64,000 nucleotides of DNA from Euptelea pleiosperma (lineage: Eukaryota > Streptophyta > Magnoliopsida > Ranunculales > Eupteleaceae). Under the pieces are notes generated by a model that saw only the letters and a list, made by a program, of their open reading frames with translations, did no database searches and was not told the origin of the DNA. Shown here in pieces: positions 1-13,960 of this stretch (position 1 is its first letter; each line of letters begins with the position of its first letter). The DNA is taken from assembly GCA_035048495.1 (NCBI GenBank), contig CM068553.1, positions 32,204,863 to 32,268,862 on the forward strand, in the 5' to 3' direction. The position numbers were made by a program, and so were the translations under genes.

Positions 1-3000
1 AAACTCTTCCATTACTATTGTTTCAACATATTTGAAGTGTTGGAATCAGATTTGGGACAGTCGAAACAAGTTAGCTCCATCCGTGCGTCAACGTCTCAAA
101 TTGGACTCAGTTTGTGTGTTACATTCCAAAGCCTATAACTTGTGACATTTTCGTAATCGAACCTCATAATTGGACTCAAACTCTTCCATTACTATTGTTT
201 CAACACATTTGAAGTGTTTGAACAAGATTCGTGACAGTCGAAACAAGTTAGCTCCATCCGTGCGTCAATGTCTCAAATTGGACTCAGTTTGTGTGTTACA
301 TTCCGAAGCCTATAACTTGTGACTTTGTCGCAACCGGACCTCGTAATTGGACTCAAACTCTTCCATTACTATTGTTTCAACATATTTGAAGTGTTGGAAC
401 AAGATTTGAGACAGTCAAAACAAGTTAGCTCCATCCATGCGTCAACGTCTCAAATTCGACTCAGTTTGTCTGTTACATTCCAAAGCCTATAACTTGTAAC
501 TTTGTCGCAACCGAACCTCGTAACTTTACTCAAACTCTTCCATTACTATTGTTTCAACACATTTGAAGTGTTTGAACAATATTCGGGCCAGTCGAAACAA
601 GTTAGCTCCATCCGTGCGTCAACGTCTCAAATTGGACTCAGTTTGTGTGTTACATTCCGAAGCCTATAACTTGGGACGTTGTCGCAACCGGACCTCGTAA
701 ATGGACTCAAACTATTCCATTACTATTGTTTCAACACATTTGAAGTGTTGGAACAAGATTTGGGACAGTCGAAACAAGTTAGCTCCATCTATGCGTCAAC
801 GTCTCAAATTGAACTCAGTTTGTGTCTTACATTCCAAAGCCTATAACTTGTGACTTTGTGGCAACCAAACCTCGTAACTTTACTCAAACTCTTCCATTAC
901 TATTGCTTCAACACATTTGAAGTGTCCGAACAAGATTCGGGACAGTCGAAACAAGTTAGCTCCATCCGTGCGTCAACATCTCAAATTGGACTAAGTTTTT
1001 ACTGTTACATTCCTAAGCCTATAACTTGTGACTTTGTCGCAACTGAACCTCGTAACTTTACTCAAACTCTTCCATTACTATTGTTTCAACACATTTGAAG
1101 TGTTTGAACAAGATTCGGGACAGTCGAAACAAGTTAGCTCCATCCCTACGTCAACGTCTCAAATTGGACTCAGTTTGTGTGTTACATTCCAAAGCCTATA
1201 ACTTGGGACTTTGTCGCAACCGGACCTCGTAATTGGACTCAAACTATTTCATTACTCTTGTTTCAACACATTTGAAGTGTTGGAACAAGATTTGGGACAG
1301 TCAAAACAAGTTAGCTCCATCTATGCGTCAATGTCTCAAATTGGACTCAGTTTGTGTGTTAAATTCCAAAGCCTATAACTTGTGACTTTGTCGCAACCGA
1401 ACCTCGTAACTTTACTCAAACTCTTCCATTACTATTGTTTCAACACATGTAAAGTGTTTGAACAAGATTCGGGACAGTCGAAACAAGTTAGCTCCATCCG
1501 TGCGTCAACGTCTAAAATTGGACTCAATTTGTGTGTTACATTCCAAAGCCTATAACTTGTGACTTTGTGGCAACCAAACCTCGTAACTTTACTCAATTTC
1601 TTCCATTACTATTGTTTCAACACATTTGAAGTGTCCGAACAAGATTCGGGAGAGTCGAAACAAGTTAGCTCCATCCATGCGTCAACGTCTCAAATTGGAC
1701 TTAGTTTGTGTGTTACATTCCGAAGTCTATAACTTGTGACTTTGCCGCAACCGGACCTCGTAATTGGACTCAAACTCTTCCATTACTATTGTTTCAACAT
1801 ATTTGAAGTGTTGGAATCAGATTTGGGACAGTCGAAACTAGTTAGCTCCATCCGTGCGTCAACGTGTAAAATTGGACTCAATTTGTGTGTTACATTCCAA
1901 AGCCTATAACTTGTGACATTTTCGTAACCGAACCTCGTAATTGGACTCAAACTCTTCCACTACTATTGTTTCAACACATTTGATGTGTTTGAACAAGATT
2001 TGGGACAGTCGAAACAAGTTAGCTCCATCTATGCGTCAACATCTCAAATTGGACTCAGTTTGTGTGGTAAATTCCAAAGCCTATAACTTGTGACTTTGTC
2101 GCAACCGAACCTCGTAACTTTACTGAAACTCTTCCATTACTATTGTTTCAACACATGTGAAGTGTTTGAACAAGATTCGGGACAGTCGAAACAAGTTTGC
2201 TCCATCCGTCCGTTAACGTCTCAAATTGGACTCAGTTTGTGTGTTACATTCCAAAGCCTATAACTTGTGACTTTGTGGCAACCAAACCTCGTAACTTTAC
2301 TCAAACTCTTCCATTACTATTGTTTCAACACATTTGAAGTGTCCGAACAAGATTCGGGACAGTCGAAACAAGTTAGCTCCATCCATGCGTCAACGTCTCA
2401 AATTGGACTCAGTTTCTGTGTTACATTCCGAAGCCTATAACTTGTGACTTTGCCGCAACCGGACCTCGTAATTGGACTCAACCTCTTCCATTACTATTGT
2501 TTCAACATATTTGAAGTGTTGGAATCAGATTTGGGACAGAAGAAACAAGCTAGGTCCATCCGTGCGTCAACGTCTCAAATTGGACTCAGTTTGTGTGTTA
2601 CATTCCAAAGCCTATAACTTGTGACATTTTCGTAACCGAACCTTGTAATTGGACTCAAACTCTTCCATTACTATTGTTTCAACACATTTGAAGTCTTTGA
2701 ACAAGATTCGGGACAGTCGAAACAAGTTATCTCCATCCGTGCGTCAACGTGTAAAATTGGACTCAATTTGTGTGTTACATTCCAAAGCCTATAACTTGTG
2801 ACTTTGTGGCAACCAAACCTCGTAACTTTACTCAAACTCTTCCATTACTATTGCTTCAACACATTTGAAGTGTCCGAACAAGATTCGGGACAGTCGAAAC
2901 AAGTTAGCTCCATCCATGCGTCAACGTCTCAAATTGGACTCAGTTTGTGTGTTACATTCCGAAGCCTATAACTTGTGACTTTGCCGCAACCGGACCTCGT

Positions 3001-5790
3001 AATTGGACTCAAACTCTTCCATTACTATTGTTTCAACATATTTGAAGTGTTGGAATCAGATTTGGGACAGTCGAAACAAGTTAGCTCCATCCGTGCGTCA
3101 ACGTCTCAAATTGGACTCAGTTTGTGTGTTACATTCCAAAGCCTATAACTTGTGACATTTTCGTAATCGAACCTCATAATTGGACTCAAACTCTTCCATT
3201 ACTATTGTTTCAACACATTTGAAGTGTTTGAACAAGATTCGTGACAGTCGAAACAAGTTAGCTCCATCCGTGCGTCAATGTCTCAAATTGGACTCAGTTT
3301 GTGTGTTACATTCCGAAGCCTATAACTTGTGACTTTGTCGCAACCGGACCTCGTAATTGGACTCAAACTCTTCCATTACTATTGTTTCAACATATTTGAA
3401 GTGTTGGAACAAGATTTGAGACAGTCAAAACAAGTTAGCTCCATCCATGCGTCAACGTCTCAAATTCGACTCAGTTTGTCTGTTACATTCCAAAGCCTAT
3501 AACTTGTAACTTTGTCGCAACCGAACCTCGTAACTTTACTCAAACTCTTCCATTACTATTGTTTCAACACATTTGAAGTGTTTGAACAATATTCGGGCCA
3601 GTCGAAACAAGTTAGCTCCATCCGTGCGTCAACGTCTCAAATTGGACTCAGTTTGTGTGTTACATTCCGAAGCCTATAACTTGGGACGTTGTCGCAACCG
3701 GACCTCGTAAATGGACTCAAACTATTCCATTACTATTGTTTCAACACATTTGAAGTGTTGGAACAAGATTTGGGACAGTCGAAACAAGTTAGCTCCATCT
3801 ATGCGTCAACGTCTCAAATTGAACTCAGTTTGTGTCTTACATTCCAAAGCCTATAACTTGTGACTTTGTGGCAACCAAACCTCGTAACTTTACTCAAACT
3901 CTTCCATTACTATTGCTTCAACACATTTGAAGTGTCCGAACAAGATTCGGGACAGTCGAAACAAGTTAGCTCCATCCGTGCGTCAACATCTCAAATTGGA
4001 CTAAGTTTTTACTGTTACATTCCTAAGCCTATAACTTGTGACTTTGTCGCAACTGAACCTCGTAACTTTACTCAAACTCTTCCATTACTATTGTTTCAAC
4101 ACATTTGAAGTGTTTGAACAAGATTCGGGACAGTCGAAACAAGTTAGCTCCATCCCTACGTCAACGTCTCAAATTGGACTCAGTTTGTGTGTTACATTCC
4201 AAAGCCTATAACTTGGGACTTTGTCGCAACCGGACCTCGTAATTGGACTCAAACTATTTCATTACTCTTGTTTCAACACATTTGAAGTGTTGGAACAAGA
4301 TTTGGGACAGTCAAAACAAGTTAGCTCCATCTATGCGTCAATGTCTCAAATTGGACTCAGTTTGTGTGTTAAATTCCAAAGCCTATAACTTGTGACTTTG
4401 TCGCAACCGAACCTCGTAACTTTACTCAAACTCTTCCATTACTATTGTTTCAACACATGTAAAGTGTTTGAACAAGATTCGGGACAGTCGAAACAAGTTA
4501 GCTCCATCCGTGCGTCAACGTCTAAAATTGGACTCAATTTGTGTGTTACATTCCAAAGCCTATAACTTGTGCCTTTGTGGCAACCAAACCTCGTAACTTT
4601 ACTCAATTTCTTCCATTACTATTGTTTCAACACATTTGAAGTGTCCGAACAAGATTCGGGAGAGTCGAAACAAGTTAGCTCCATCCATGCGTCAACGTCT
4701 CAAATTGGACTTAGTTTGTGTGTTACATTCCGAAGTCTATAACTTGTGACTTTGCCGCAACCGGACCTCGTAATTGGACTCAAACTCTTCCATTACTATT
4801 GTTTCAACATATTTGAAGTGTTGGAATCAGATTTGGGACAGTCGAAACTAGTTAGCTCCATCCGTGCGTCAACGTGTAAAATTGGACTCAATTTGTGTGT
4901 TACATTCCAAAGCCTATAACTTGTGACATTTTCGTAACCGAACCTCGTAATTGGACTCAAACTCTTCCACTACTATTGTTTCAACACATTTGATGTGTTT
5001 GAACAAGATTTGGGACAGTCGAAACAAGTTAGCTCCATCTATGCGTCAACATCTCAAATTGGACTCAGTTTGTGTGGTAAATTCCAAAGCCTATAACTTG
5101 TGACTTTGTCGCAACCGAACCTCGTAACTTTACTGAAACTCTTCCATTACTATTGTTTCAACACATGTGAAGTGTTTGAACAAGATTCGGGACAGTCGAA
5201 ACAAGTTAGCTCCATCCGTCCGTTAACGTCTCAAATTGGACTCAGTTTGTGTGTTACATTCCAAAGCCTATAACTTGTGACTTTGTGGCAACCAAACCTC
5301 GTAACTTTACTCAAACTCTTCCATTACTATTGTTTCAACACATTTGAAGTGTCCGAACAAGATTCGGGACAGTCGAAACAAGTTAGCTCCATCCATGCGT
5401 CAACGTCTCAAATTGGACTCAGTTTCTGTGTTACATTCCGAAGCCTATAACTTGTGACTTTGCCGCAACCGGACCTCGTAATTGGACTCAACCTCTTCCA
5501 TTACTATTGTTTCAACATATTTGAAGTGTTGGAATCAGATTTGGGACAGAAGAAACAAGCTAGGTCCATCCGTGCGTCAACGTCTCAAATTGGACTCAGT
5601 TTGTGTGTTACATTCCAAAGCCTATAACTTGTGACATTTTCGTAACCGAACCTTGTAATTGGACTCAAACTCTTCCATTACTATTGTTTCAACACATTTG
5701 AAGTCTTTGAACAAGATTCGGGACAGTCGAAACAAGTTATCTCCATCCGTGCGTCAACGTGTAAAATTGGACTCAATTTGTGTGTTACAT
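1..5790 (+). repeat. 17-monomer higher-order repeat, 3010-bp period
   Basis: The sequence from 1 matches that from 3011 base for base at an offset of 3010 bp (17 monomers plus 1 bp) until about 5790, where TCCAAAGCC in copy 1 corresponds to TCCGAAGCC in copy 2. Only a few differences were seen: ACAAGTTTGC near 2190 against ACAAGTTAGC near 5200, and GACTTTGTGG at 1561 against GCCTTTGTGG at 4571. A partial, more diverged third copy at the same offset covers about 7000-7450, sharing the rare AGTTTTTACTGTTACATTCC variant. The left end of the first unit is cut by the window. Confidence 0.93.
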
Positions 5791-8700
5791 TCCGAAGCCT
5801 ATAACTTGTGACTTTGTCGCAACCGGACCTCGTAATTGGACTCAAACTCTTCCATTACTATTTTTTCAACACATTTGAAGTGTTGGAACAAGATTTGGGA
5901 CAGTCAAAAAGAGTTAGCTCCATCCGTACGTCAACGTCTCAAATTGGACTCAGTTTGTGTGTTACATTCCGAAGCCTATAACTTGTGACTTTGTCGCAAC
6001 CGGACCTCGTAATTGGACTCAAACTCTTCCATTACTATTTTTTCAACACATTTGAAGTGTTGGAACAAGATTTGGGACAGTCAAAAAGAGTTAGCTCCAT
6101 CCGTACGTCAACGTCTCAAATTGGACTCAGTTTGTGTGTTACATTCCAAAGCCTATAACTTGTAACTTTGTCGCAACCGAACCTCGTAACTTTACTCAAA
6201 CTCTTCCATTACTATTGTTTCAACACATTTGAAGTGTTTGAACAAGATTCGGGACAGTCGAAACAAGTTAGCTCCATCTGTGCGTCAACGTCTCAAATTG
6301 GACTCAGTTTGTGCGTTACATTCCGAAGCCTATAACTTGGGACTTTGTCGCAACCGGACCTCGTAATTGGACTCAAACTATTCCATTACTATTGTTTCAA
6401 TACATTTGAAGTGTTTGAAAAATATTCGGGCCAGTCGAAAAGAGTTAGCTCCAACCGTGCGTCAACGTCTCAAATTGGACTCAGTTTACGTGTTACATTC
6501 CGAAGCCTATAACTTGGGACTTTGTCGCAACCGGACCTCGTAATTGGACTCATACTATTCCATTACTATTGTTTCAACGCATTTGAAGTGTTGGAACAAG
6601 ATTTGAGACATTCGAAGCAAGTTAGCTCCATCCGTGCGTCAACGTCTCAAATTGGACTCAGTTTGTCTGTTACATTCCGAAGCCTATAACTTGTGACTTT
6701 ATCGCAACCGGACCTCGTAATTGGACTGAAACTATTTCATTACTATTGTTTCAATACATTTGAAGTGTTGGAACAAGATTTGGGACAGTCAAAACAAGTT
6801 AACTCCATCTATGCGTCAACGTCTCAAATTGGAGTCAGTTTGTGTGTGAAATTCCAAAGCCTATAACTTGTGACTTTGTCGCAACCGAACCTCGTAACTT
6901 TACTCAAACTCTTCCATTACTATTGTTTCAACACATGTAAAGTGTTTGAACAAGATTCGGGACAGTCGAAACAAGTTAGCACCATCCGTGCGTCAACGTC
7001 TCAAATTGGACTCAGTTTTTACTGTTACATTCCTAAGCCTATAACTTGTGACTTTGTCGCAACTGAACCTCGTAACTTTACTCAAACTCTTCCATTACTA
7101 TTGTTTCAACACATTTGAAGTGTTTGAACAAGATTCGGGACAGTCGAAACAAGTTAGCTCCATCCCTACGTCAACGTCTCAAATTGGACTCAGTTTGTGT
7201 GTTACATTCCAAAGCCTATAACTTGGGACTTTGTCGCAACCGGACCTCGTAATTGGACTCAAACTATTTCATTACTCTTGTTTCAACACATTTGAAGTGT
7301 TGGAACAAGATTTGGGACAGTCAAAACAAGTTAGCTCCATCTATGAGTCAATGTCTCAAATTGGACTCAGTTTGTGTGTTAAATTCCAAAGCCTATAACT
7401 TGTGACTTTGTCGCAACCGAACCTCGTAACTTTACTCAAACTCTTCCATTACTATTGTTTCAACACATTTGAAGTGTCCGAACAAGATTCGGGAGAGTCG
7501 AAACAAGTTAGCTCTATCCATGCGTCAACGTCTCAAATGGGACTTAGTTTGTGTGTTACATTCCGAAGTCTATAACTTGTGACTTTGCCGCAACCGGACC
7601 TCGTAATTGGACTCAAACTCTTCCATTACTATTGTTTCAACATATTTGAAGTGTTGGAATCAGATTTGGGACAGTCGAAACTAGTTAGCTCCATCCGTGC
7701 GTCAACGTCTCAAATTGGACTCAGTTTGTGTGTTACATTCCAAAGCCTATAAGTTGTGACATTTTCATAACCGAACCTCGTAATTGGACTCAAACTCTTC
7801 CATTACTATTGTTTCAACACATTTGAAGTGTTTGAACAAGATTCGGGACAGTCGAAACAAGTTAGCTCCATCCGTGCGTCAACGTCTCAAATTGGACTGA
7901 GTTTGTGTGTTACATTCCAAAGCCTATAACTTGTGACATTTTCGTAACCGAACCTCGTAATTGGACTCAAACTCTTCCACTACTATTGTTTCAACACATT
8001 TGAAGTGTTTGAACAAGATTCGGGACAGTCGAAACAAGTTAGCTCCATCCGTGCGTCAACGTCTCAAATTGGACTCAGTTTGTGTGTTACATTCCGAAGC
8101 GTATAACTTGTGACTTTGTCACAACCGAACCTCGTAACTTTACTCAAGCTCTTCCATTACTATTGTTTCAACACATGTAAAGTGTTTGATCAAGATTCGG
8201 GACAGTCGAAACAAGTTAGCTCCATCCGTGCGTCAACGTCTCAAATTGGACTCAGTTTGTGTGTTACAGTCCGAAGCCTATAACTTGGGACTTTGTCGCA
8301 ACCGGACCTCGTAATTGGACTCAAACTATTCCATTACTACTGTTTCAACACATTTGAAGTGTTGGAACAAGATTTCAGATAGTCGAAACAAGTTAGCTCC
8401 ATTCGTGCGTCAACGTCTCAAATTGGACTCAGTTTGTGTGTTACATTCCAAAGCCTATAACTTGTGACTTTGTCGCAACTGAACCTCGTAACTTTACTCA
8501 AACTCTTCCATTACTATTGTTTCAACACATTTGAACTGTTTGAACAAGATTCGGGACAGTCGAAACAAGTTAGCTCCATCCCTGCGTCAACGTCTCAAAT
8601 TGGACTCAGTTTGTGTGTTACATTCCAAAGCCTATAACTTGTGACTTTGTCGCAACTGAACCTCGTAACTTTACTCAAACTCTTCCATTACTATTGTTTC

Positions 8701-11700
8701 AACACATTTGAACTGTTTGAACAAGATTCGGGACAGTCGAAACAAGTTAGCTCCATCCCTGCGTCAACGTCTCAAATTGGACTCAGTTTGTGTGTTACAT
8801 TCCAAAGCCTATAACTTGGGACTTTGTCGCAACCGGACCTCGTAATTGGACTCAAACTATTTCATTACTATTGTTTCAACACATTTGAAGTGTTGGAACA
8901 AGATTTGGGACAGTCAAAACAAGTTAGCTCCATCTATGTGTCAACGTCTCAAATTGGACTCAGTTTGTGTGTTAAATTCCAAAGCCTATAACTTGTGACT
9001 TTGTCGCAACCGAACCTCGTAACTTTATTCAAACTCTTCTATTACTATTGTTTCAACACATGTAAAGTGTTTGAACAAGATTCGGGACAGTCGAAACAAG
9101 TTAGCTCCTTCCGTGCGTCAACATCTCAAATTGGACTCAGTTTGTGTGTTACATTCCAAAGCCTATAACTTGTGACTTTGTCGCAACCGAACCTCGTAAC
9201 TTTACTCAAACTCTTCCATTACTATTGTTTCAACACATGTAAAGTGTTTGAACAAGATTCGGGACAGTCGAAACAAGTTAGCTCCATCCGTGCGTCAACG
9301 TCTAAAATTGGACTCAATTTGTGTGTTACATTCCAAAGCCTATAACTTGTGCCTTTGTGGCAACCAAACCTCGTAACTTTACTCAATTTCTTCCATTACT
9401 ATTGTTTCAACACATTTGAAGTGTCCGAACAAGATTCGGGAGAGTCGAAACAAGTTAGCTCCATCCATGCGTCAACGTCTCAAATTGGACTTAGTTTGTG
9501 TGTTACATTCCGAAGTCTATAACTTGTGACTTTGCCGCAACCGGACCTCGTAATTGGACTCAAACTCTTCCATTACTATTGTTTCAACATATTTGAAGTG
9601 TTGGAATCAGATTTGGGACAGTCGAAACTAGTTAGCTCCATCCGTGCGTCAACGTGTAAAATTGGACTCAATTTGTGTGTTACATTCCAAAGCCTATAAC
9701 TTGTGACATTTTCGTAACCGAACCTCGTAATTGGACTCAAACTCTTCCACTACTATTGTTTCAACACATTTGATGTGTTTGAACAAGATTTGGGACAGTC
9801 GAAACAAGTTAGCTCCATCTATGCGTCAACATCTCAAATTGGACTCAGTTTGTGTGGTAAATTCCAAAGCCTATAACTTGTGACTTTGTCGCAACCGAAC
9901 CTCGTAACTTTACTGAAACTCTTCCATTACTATTGTTTCAACACATGTGAAGTGTTTGAACAAGATTCGGGACAGTCGAAACAAGTTAGCTCCATCCGTC
10001 CGTTAACGTCTCAAATTGGACTCAGTTTGTGTGTTACATTCCAAAGCCTATAACTTGTGACTTTGTGGCAACCAAACCTCGTAACTTTACTCAAACTCTT
10101 CCATTACTATTGTTTCAACACATTTGAAGTGTCCGAACAAGATTCGGGACAGTCGAAACAAGTTAGCTCCATCCATGCGTCAACGTCTCAAATTGGACTC
10201 AGTTTCTGTGTTACATTCCGAAGCCTATAACTTGTGACTTTGCCGCAACCGGACCTCGTAATTGGACTCAACCTCTTCCATTACTATTGTTTCAACATAT
10301 TTGAAGTGTTGGAATCAGATTTGGGACAGAAGAAACAAGCTAGGTCCATCCGTGCGTCAACGTCTCAAATTGGACTCAGTTTGTGTGTTACATTCCAAAG
10401 CCTATAACTTGTGACATTTTCGTAACCGAACCTTGTAATTGGACTCAAACTCTTCCATTACTATTGTTTCAACACATTTGAAGTCTTTGAACAAGATTCG
10501 GGACAGTCGAAACAAGTTATCTCCATCCGTGCGTCAACGTGTAAAATTGGACTCAATTTGTGTGTTACATTCCGAAGCCTATAACTTGTGACTTTGTCGC
10601 AACCGGACCTCGTAATTGGACTCAAACTCTTCCATTACTATTTTTTCAACACATTTGAAGTGTTGGAACAAGATTTGGGACAGTCAAAAAGAGTTAGCTC
10701 CATCCGTACGTCAACGTCTCAAATTGGACTCAGTTTGTGTGTTACATTCCGAAGCCTATAACTTGTGACTTTGTCGCAACCGGACCTCGTAATTGGACTC
10801 AAACTCTTCCATTACTATTTTTTCAACACATTTGAAGTGTTGGAACAAGATTTGGGACAGTCAAAAAGAGTTAGCTCCATCCGTACGTCAACGTCTCAAA
10901 TTGGACTCAGTTTGTGTGTTACATTCCAAAGCCTATAACTTGTAACTTTGTCGCAACCGAACCTCGTAACTTTACTCAAACTCTTCCATTACTATTGTTT
11001 CAACACATTTGAAGTGTTTGAACAAGATTCGGGACAGTCGAAACAAGTTAGCTCCATCTGTGCGTCAACGTCTCAAATTGGACTCAGTTTGTGCGTTACA
11101 TTCCGAAGCCTATAACTTGGGACTTTGTCGCAACCGGACCTCGTAATTGGACTCAAACTATTCCATTACTATTGTTTCAATACATTTGAAGTGTTTGAAA
11201 AATATTCGGGCCAGTCGAAAAGAGTTAGCTCCAACCGTGCGTCAACGTCTCAAATTGGACTCAGTTTACGTGTTACATTCCGAAGCCTATAACTTGGGAC
11301 TTTGTCGCAACCGGACCTCGTAATTGGACTCATACTATTCCATTACTATTGTTTCAACGCATTTGAAGTGTTGGAACAAGATTTGAGACATTCGAAGCAA
11401 GTTAGCTCCATCCGTGCGTCAACGTCTCAAATTGGACTCAGTTTGTCTGTTACATTCCGAAGCCTATAACTTGTGACTTTATCGCAACCGGACCTCGTAA
11501 TTGGACTGAAACTATTTCATTACTATTGTTTCAATACATTTGAAGTGTTGGAACAAGATTTGGGACAGTCAAAACAAGTTAACTCCATCTATGCGTCAAC
11601 GTCTCAAATTGGAGTCAGTTTGTGTGTGAAATTCCAAAGCCTATAACTTGTGACTTTGTCGCAACCGAACCTCGTAACTTTACTCAAACTCTTCCATTAC

Positions 11701-13960
11701 TATTGTTTCAACACATGTAAAGTGTTTGAACAAGATTCGGGACAGTCGAAACAAGTTAGCACCATCCGTGCGTCAACGTCTCAAATTGGACTCAGTTTTT
11801 ACTGTTACATTCCTAAGCCTATAACTTGTGACTTTGTCGCAACTGAACCTCGTAACTTTACTCAAACTCTTCCATTACTATTGTTTCAACACATTTGAAG
11901 TGTTTGAACAAGATTCGGGACAGTCGAAACAAGTTAGCTCCATCCCTACGTCAACGTCTCAAATTGGACTCAGTTTGTGTGTTACATTCCAAAGCCTATA
12001 ACTTGGGACTTTGTCGCAACCGGACCTCGTAATTGGACTCAAACTATTTCATTACTCTTGTTTCAACACATTTGAAGTGTTGGAACAAGATTTGGGACAG
12101 TCAAAACAAGTTAGCTCCATCTATGAGTCAATGTCTCAAATTGGACTCAGTTTGTGTGTTAAATTCCAAAGCCTATAACTTGTGACTTTGTCGCAACCGA
12201 ACCTCGTAACTTTACTCAAACTCTTCCATTACTATTGTTTCAACACATTTGAAGTGTCCGAACAAGATTCGGGAGAGTCGAAACAAGTTAGCTCTATCCA
12301 TGCGTCAACGTCTCAAATGGGACTTAGTTTGTGTGTTACATTCCGAAGTCTATAACTTGTGACTTTGCCGCAACCGGACCTCGTAATTGGACTCAAACTC
12401 TTCCATTACTATTGTTTCAACATATTTGAAGTGTTGGAATCAGATTTGGGACAGTCGAAACTAGTTAGCTCCATCCGTGCGTCAACGTCTCAAATTGGAC
12501 TCAGTTTGTGTGTTACATTCCAAAGCCTATAAGTTGTGACATTTTCATAACCGAACCTCGTAATTGGACTCAAACTCTTCCATTACTATTGTTTCAACAC
12601 ATTTGAAGTGTTTGAACAAGATTCGGGACAGTCGAAACAAGTTAGCTCCATCCGTGCGTCAACGTCTCAAATTGGACTGAGTTTGTGTGTTACATTCCAA
12701 AGCCTATAACTTGTGACATTTTCGTAACCGAACCTCGTAATTGGACTCAAACTCTTCCACTACTATTGTTTCAACACATTTGAAGTGTTTGAACAAGATT
12801 CGGGACAGTCGAAACAAGTTAGCTCCATCCGTGCGTCAACGTCTCAAATTGGACTCAGTTTGTGTGTTACATTCCGAAGCGTATAACTTGTGACTTTGTC
12901 ACAACCGAACCTCGTAACTTTACTCAAGCTCTTCCATTACTATTGTTTCAACACATGTAAAGTGTTTGATCAAGATTCGGGACAGTCGAAACAAGTTAGC
13001 TCCATCCGTGCGTCAACGTCTCAAATTGGACTCAGTTTGTGTGTTACAGTCCGAAGCCTATAACTTGGGACTTTGTCGCAACCGGACCTCGTAATTGGAC
13101 TCAAACTATTCCATTACTACTGTTTCAACACATTTGAAGTGTTGGAACAAGATTTCAGATAGTCGAAACAAGTTAGCTCCATTCGTGCGTCAACGTCTCA
13201 AATTGGACTCAGTTTGTGTGTTACATTCCAAAGCCTATAACTTGTGACTTTGTCGCAACTGAACCTCGTAACTTTACTCAAACTCTTCCATTACTATTGT
13301 TTCAACACATTTGAACTGTTTGAACAAGATTCGGGACAGTCGAAACAAGTTAGCTCCATCCCTGCGTCAACGTCTCAAATTGGACTCAGTTTGTGTGTTA
13401 CATTCCAAAGCCTATAACTTGTGACTTTGTCGCAACTGAACCTCGTAACTTTACTCAAACTCTTCCATTACTATTGTTTCAACACATTTGAACTGTTTGA
13501 ACAAGATTCGGGACAGTCGAAACAAGTTAGCTCCATCCCTGCGTCAACGTCTCAAATTGGACTCAGTTTGTGTGTTACATTCCAAAGCCTATAACTTGGG
13601 ACTTTGTCGCAACCGGACCTCGTAATTGGACTCAAACTATTTCATTACTATTGTTTCAACACATTTGAAGTGTTGGAACAAGATTTGGGACAGTCAAAAC
13701 AAGTTAGCTCCATCTATGTGTCAACGTCTCAAATTGGACTCAGTTTGTGTGTTAAATTCCAAAGCCTATAACTTGTGACTTTGTCGCAACCGAACCTCGT
13801 AACTTTATTCAAACTCTTCTATTACTATTGTTTCAACACATGTAAAGTGTTTGAACAAGATTCGGGACAGTCGAAACAAGTTAGCTCCTTCCGTGCGTCA
13901 ACATCTCAAATTGGACTCAGTTTGTGTGTTACATTCCAAAGCCTATAACTTGTGACTTTG
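4401..13960 (+). repeat. 27-monomer repeat unit of 4780 bp, two tandem copies
   Basis: Positions 4401-9180 recur as 9181-13960 at an offset of 4780 bp (27 monomers plus 1 bp). Both copies carry the same rare variants: GCCTTTGTGG at 4571 and 9351, the AAAAAGAG variant, GATTTCAGATAG and the doubled GAACTGTTTG monomers. No mismatch was noticed in the stretches compared by eye. The match ends at about 13962 (TGGCAACCAA where the first copy has TCGCAACCGA) and begins between about 4373 and 4401. The first copy includes the right half of the second 3010-bp unit, so this duplication came later. Confidence 0.92.
5791..6144 (+). repeat. two identical adjacent monomers
   Basis: The 177 bp at 5791-5967 are repeated exactly at 5968-6144. 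They share two private changes, CTATTTTTTCAAC and CAGTCAAAAAGAG, and a CCGTACG variant. The pair is carried into the second 4780-bp unit at 10571-10924. A second such pair, marked by GAACTGTTTG, lies at about 8461-8814 and recurs near 13241-13594. These are single-monomer duplications recent enough to be identical. Confidence 0.88.

Noticed and set aside
40..60. CENP-B box in the satellite
   Set aside because: The stretch GAACAAGATTCGGGA supplies the A and CGGG positions of the box but lacks the TTCG half at the required spacing.
850..1098. 82-codon frames at 850, 3860, 6870 and 11650, and 72-codon frames at 25692, 28346, 31000 and 54183
   Set aside because: They are translations of the satellite. 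Because 177 is divisible by three, a stop-free frame passes through neighbouring monomers and recurs with each HOR copy. No codon constraint or known domain.
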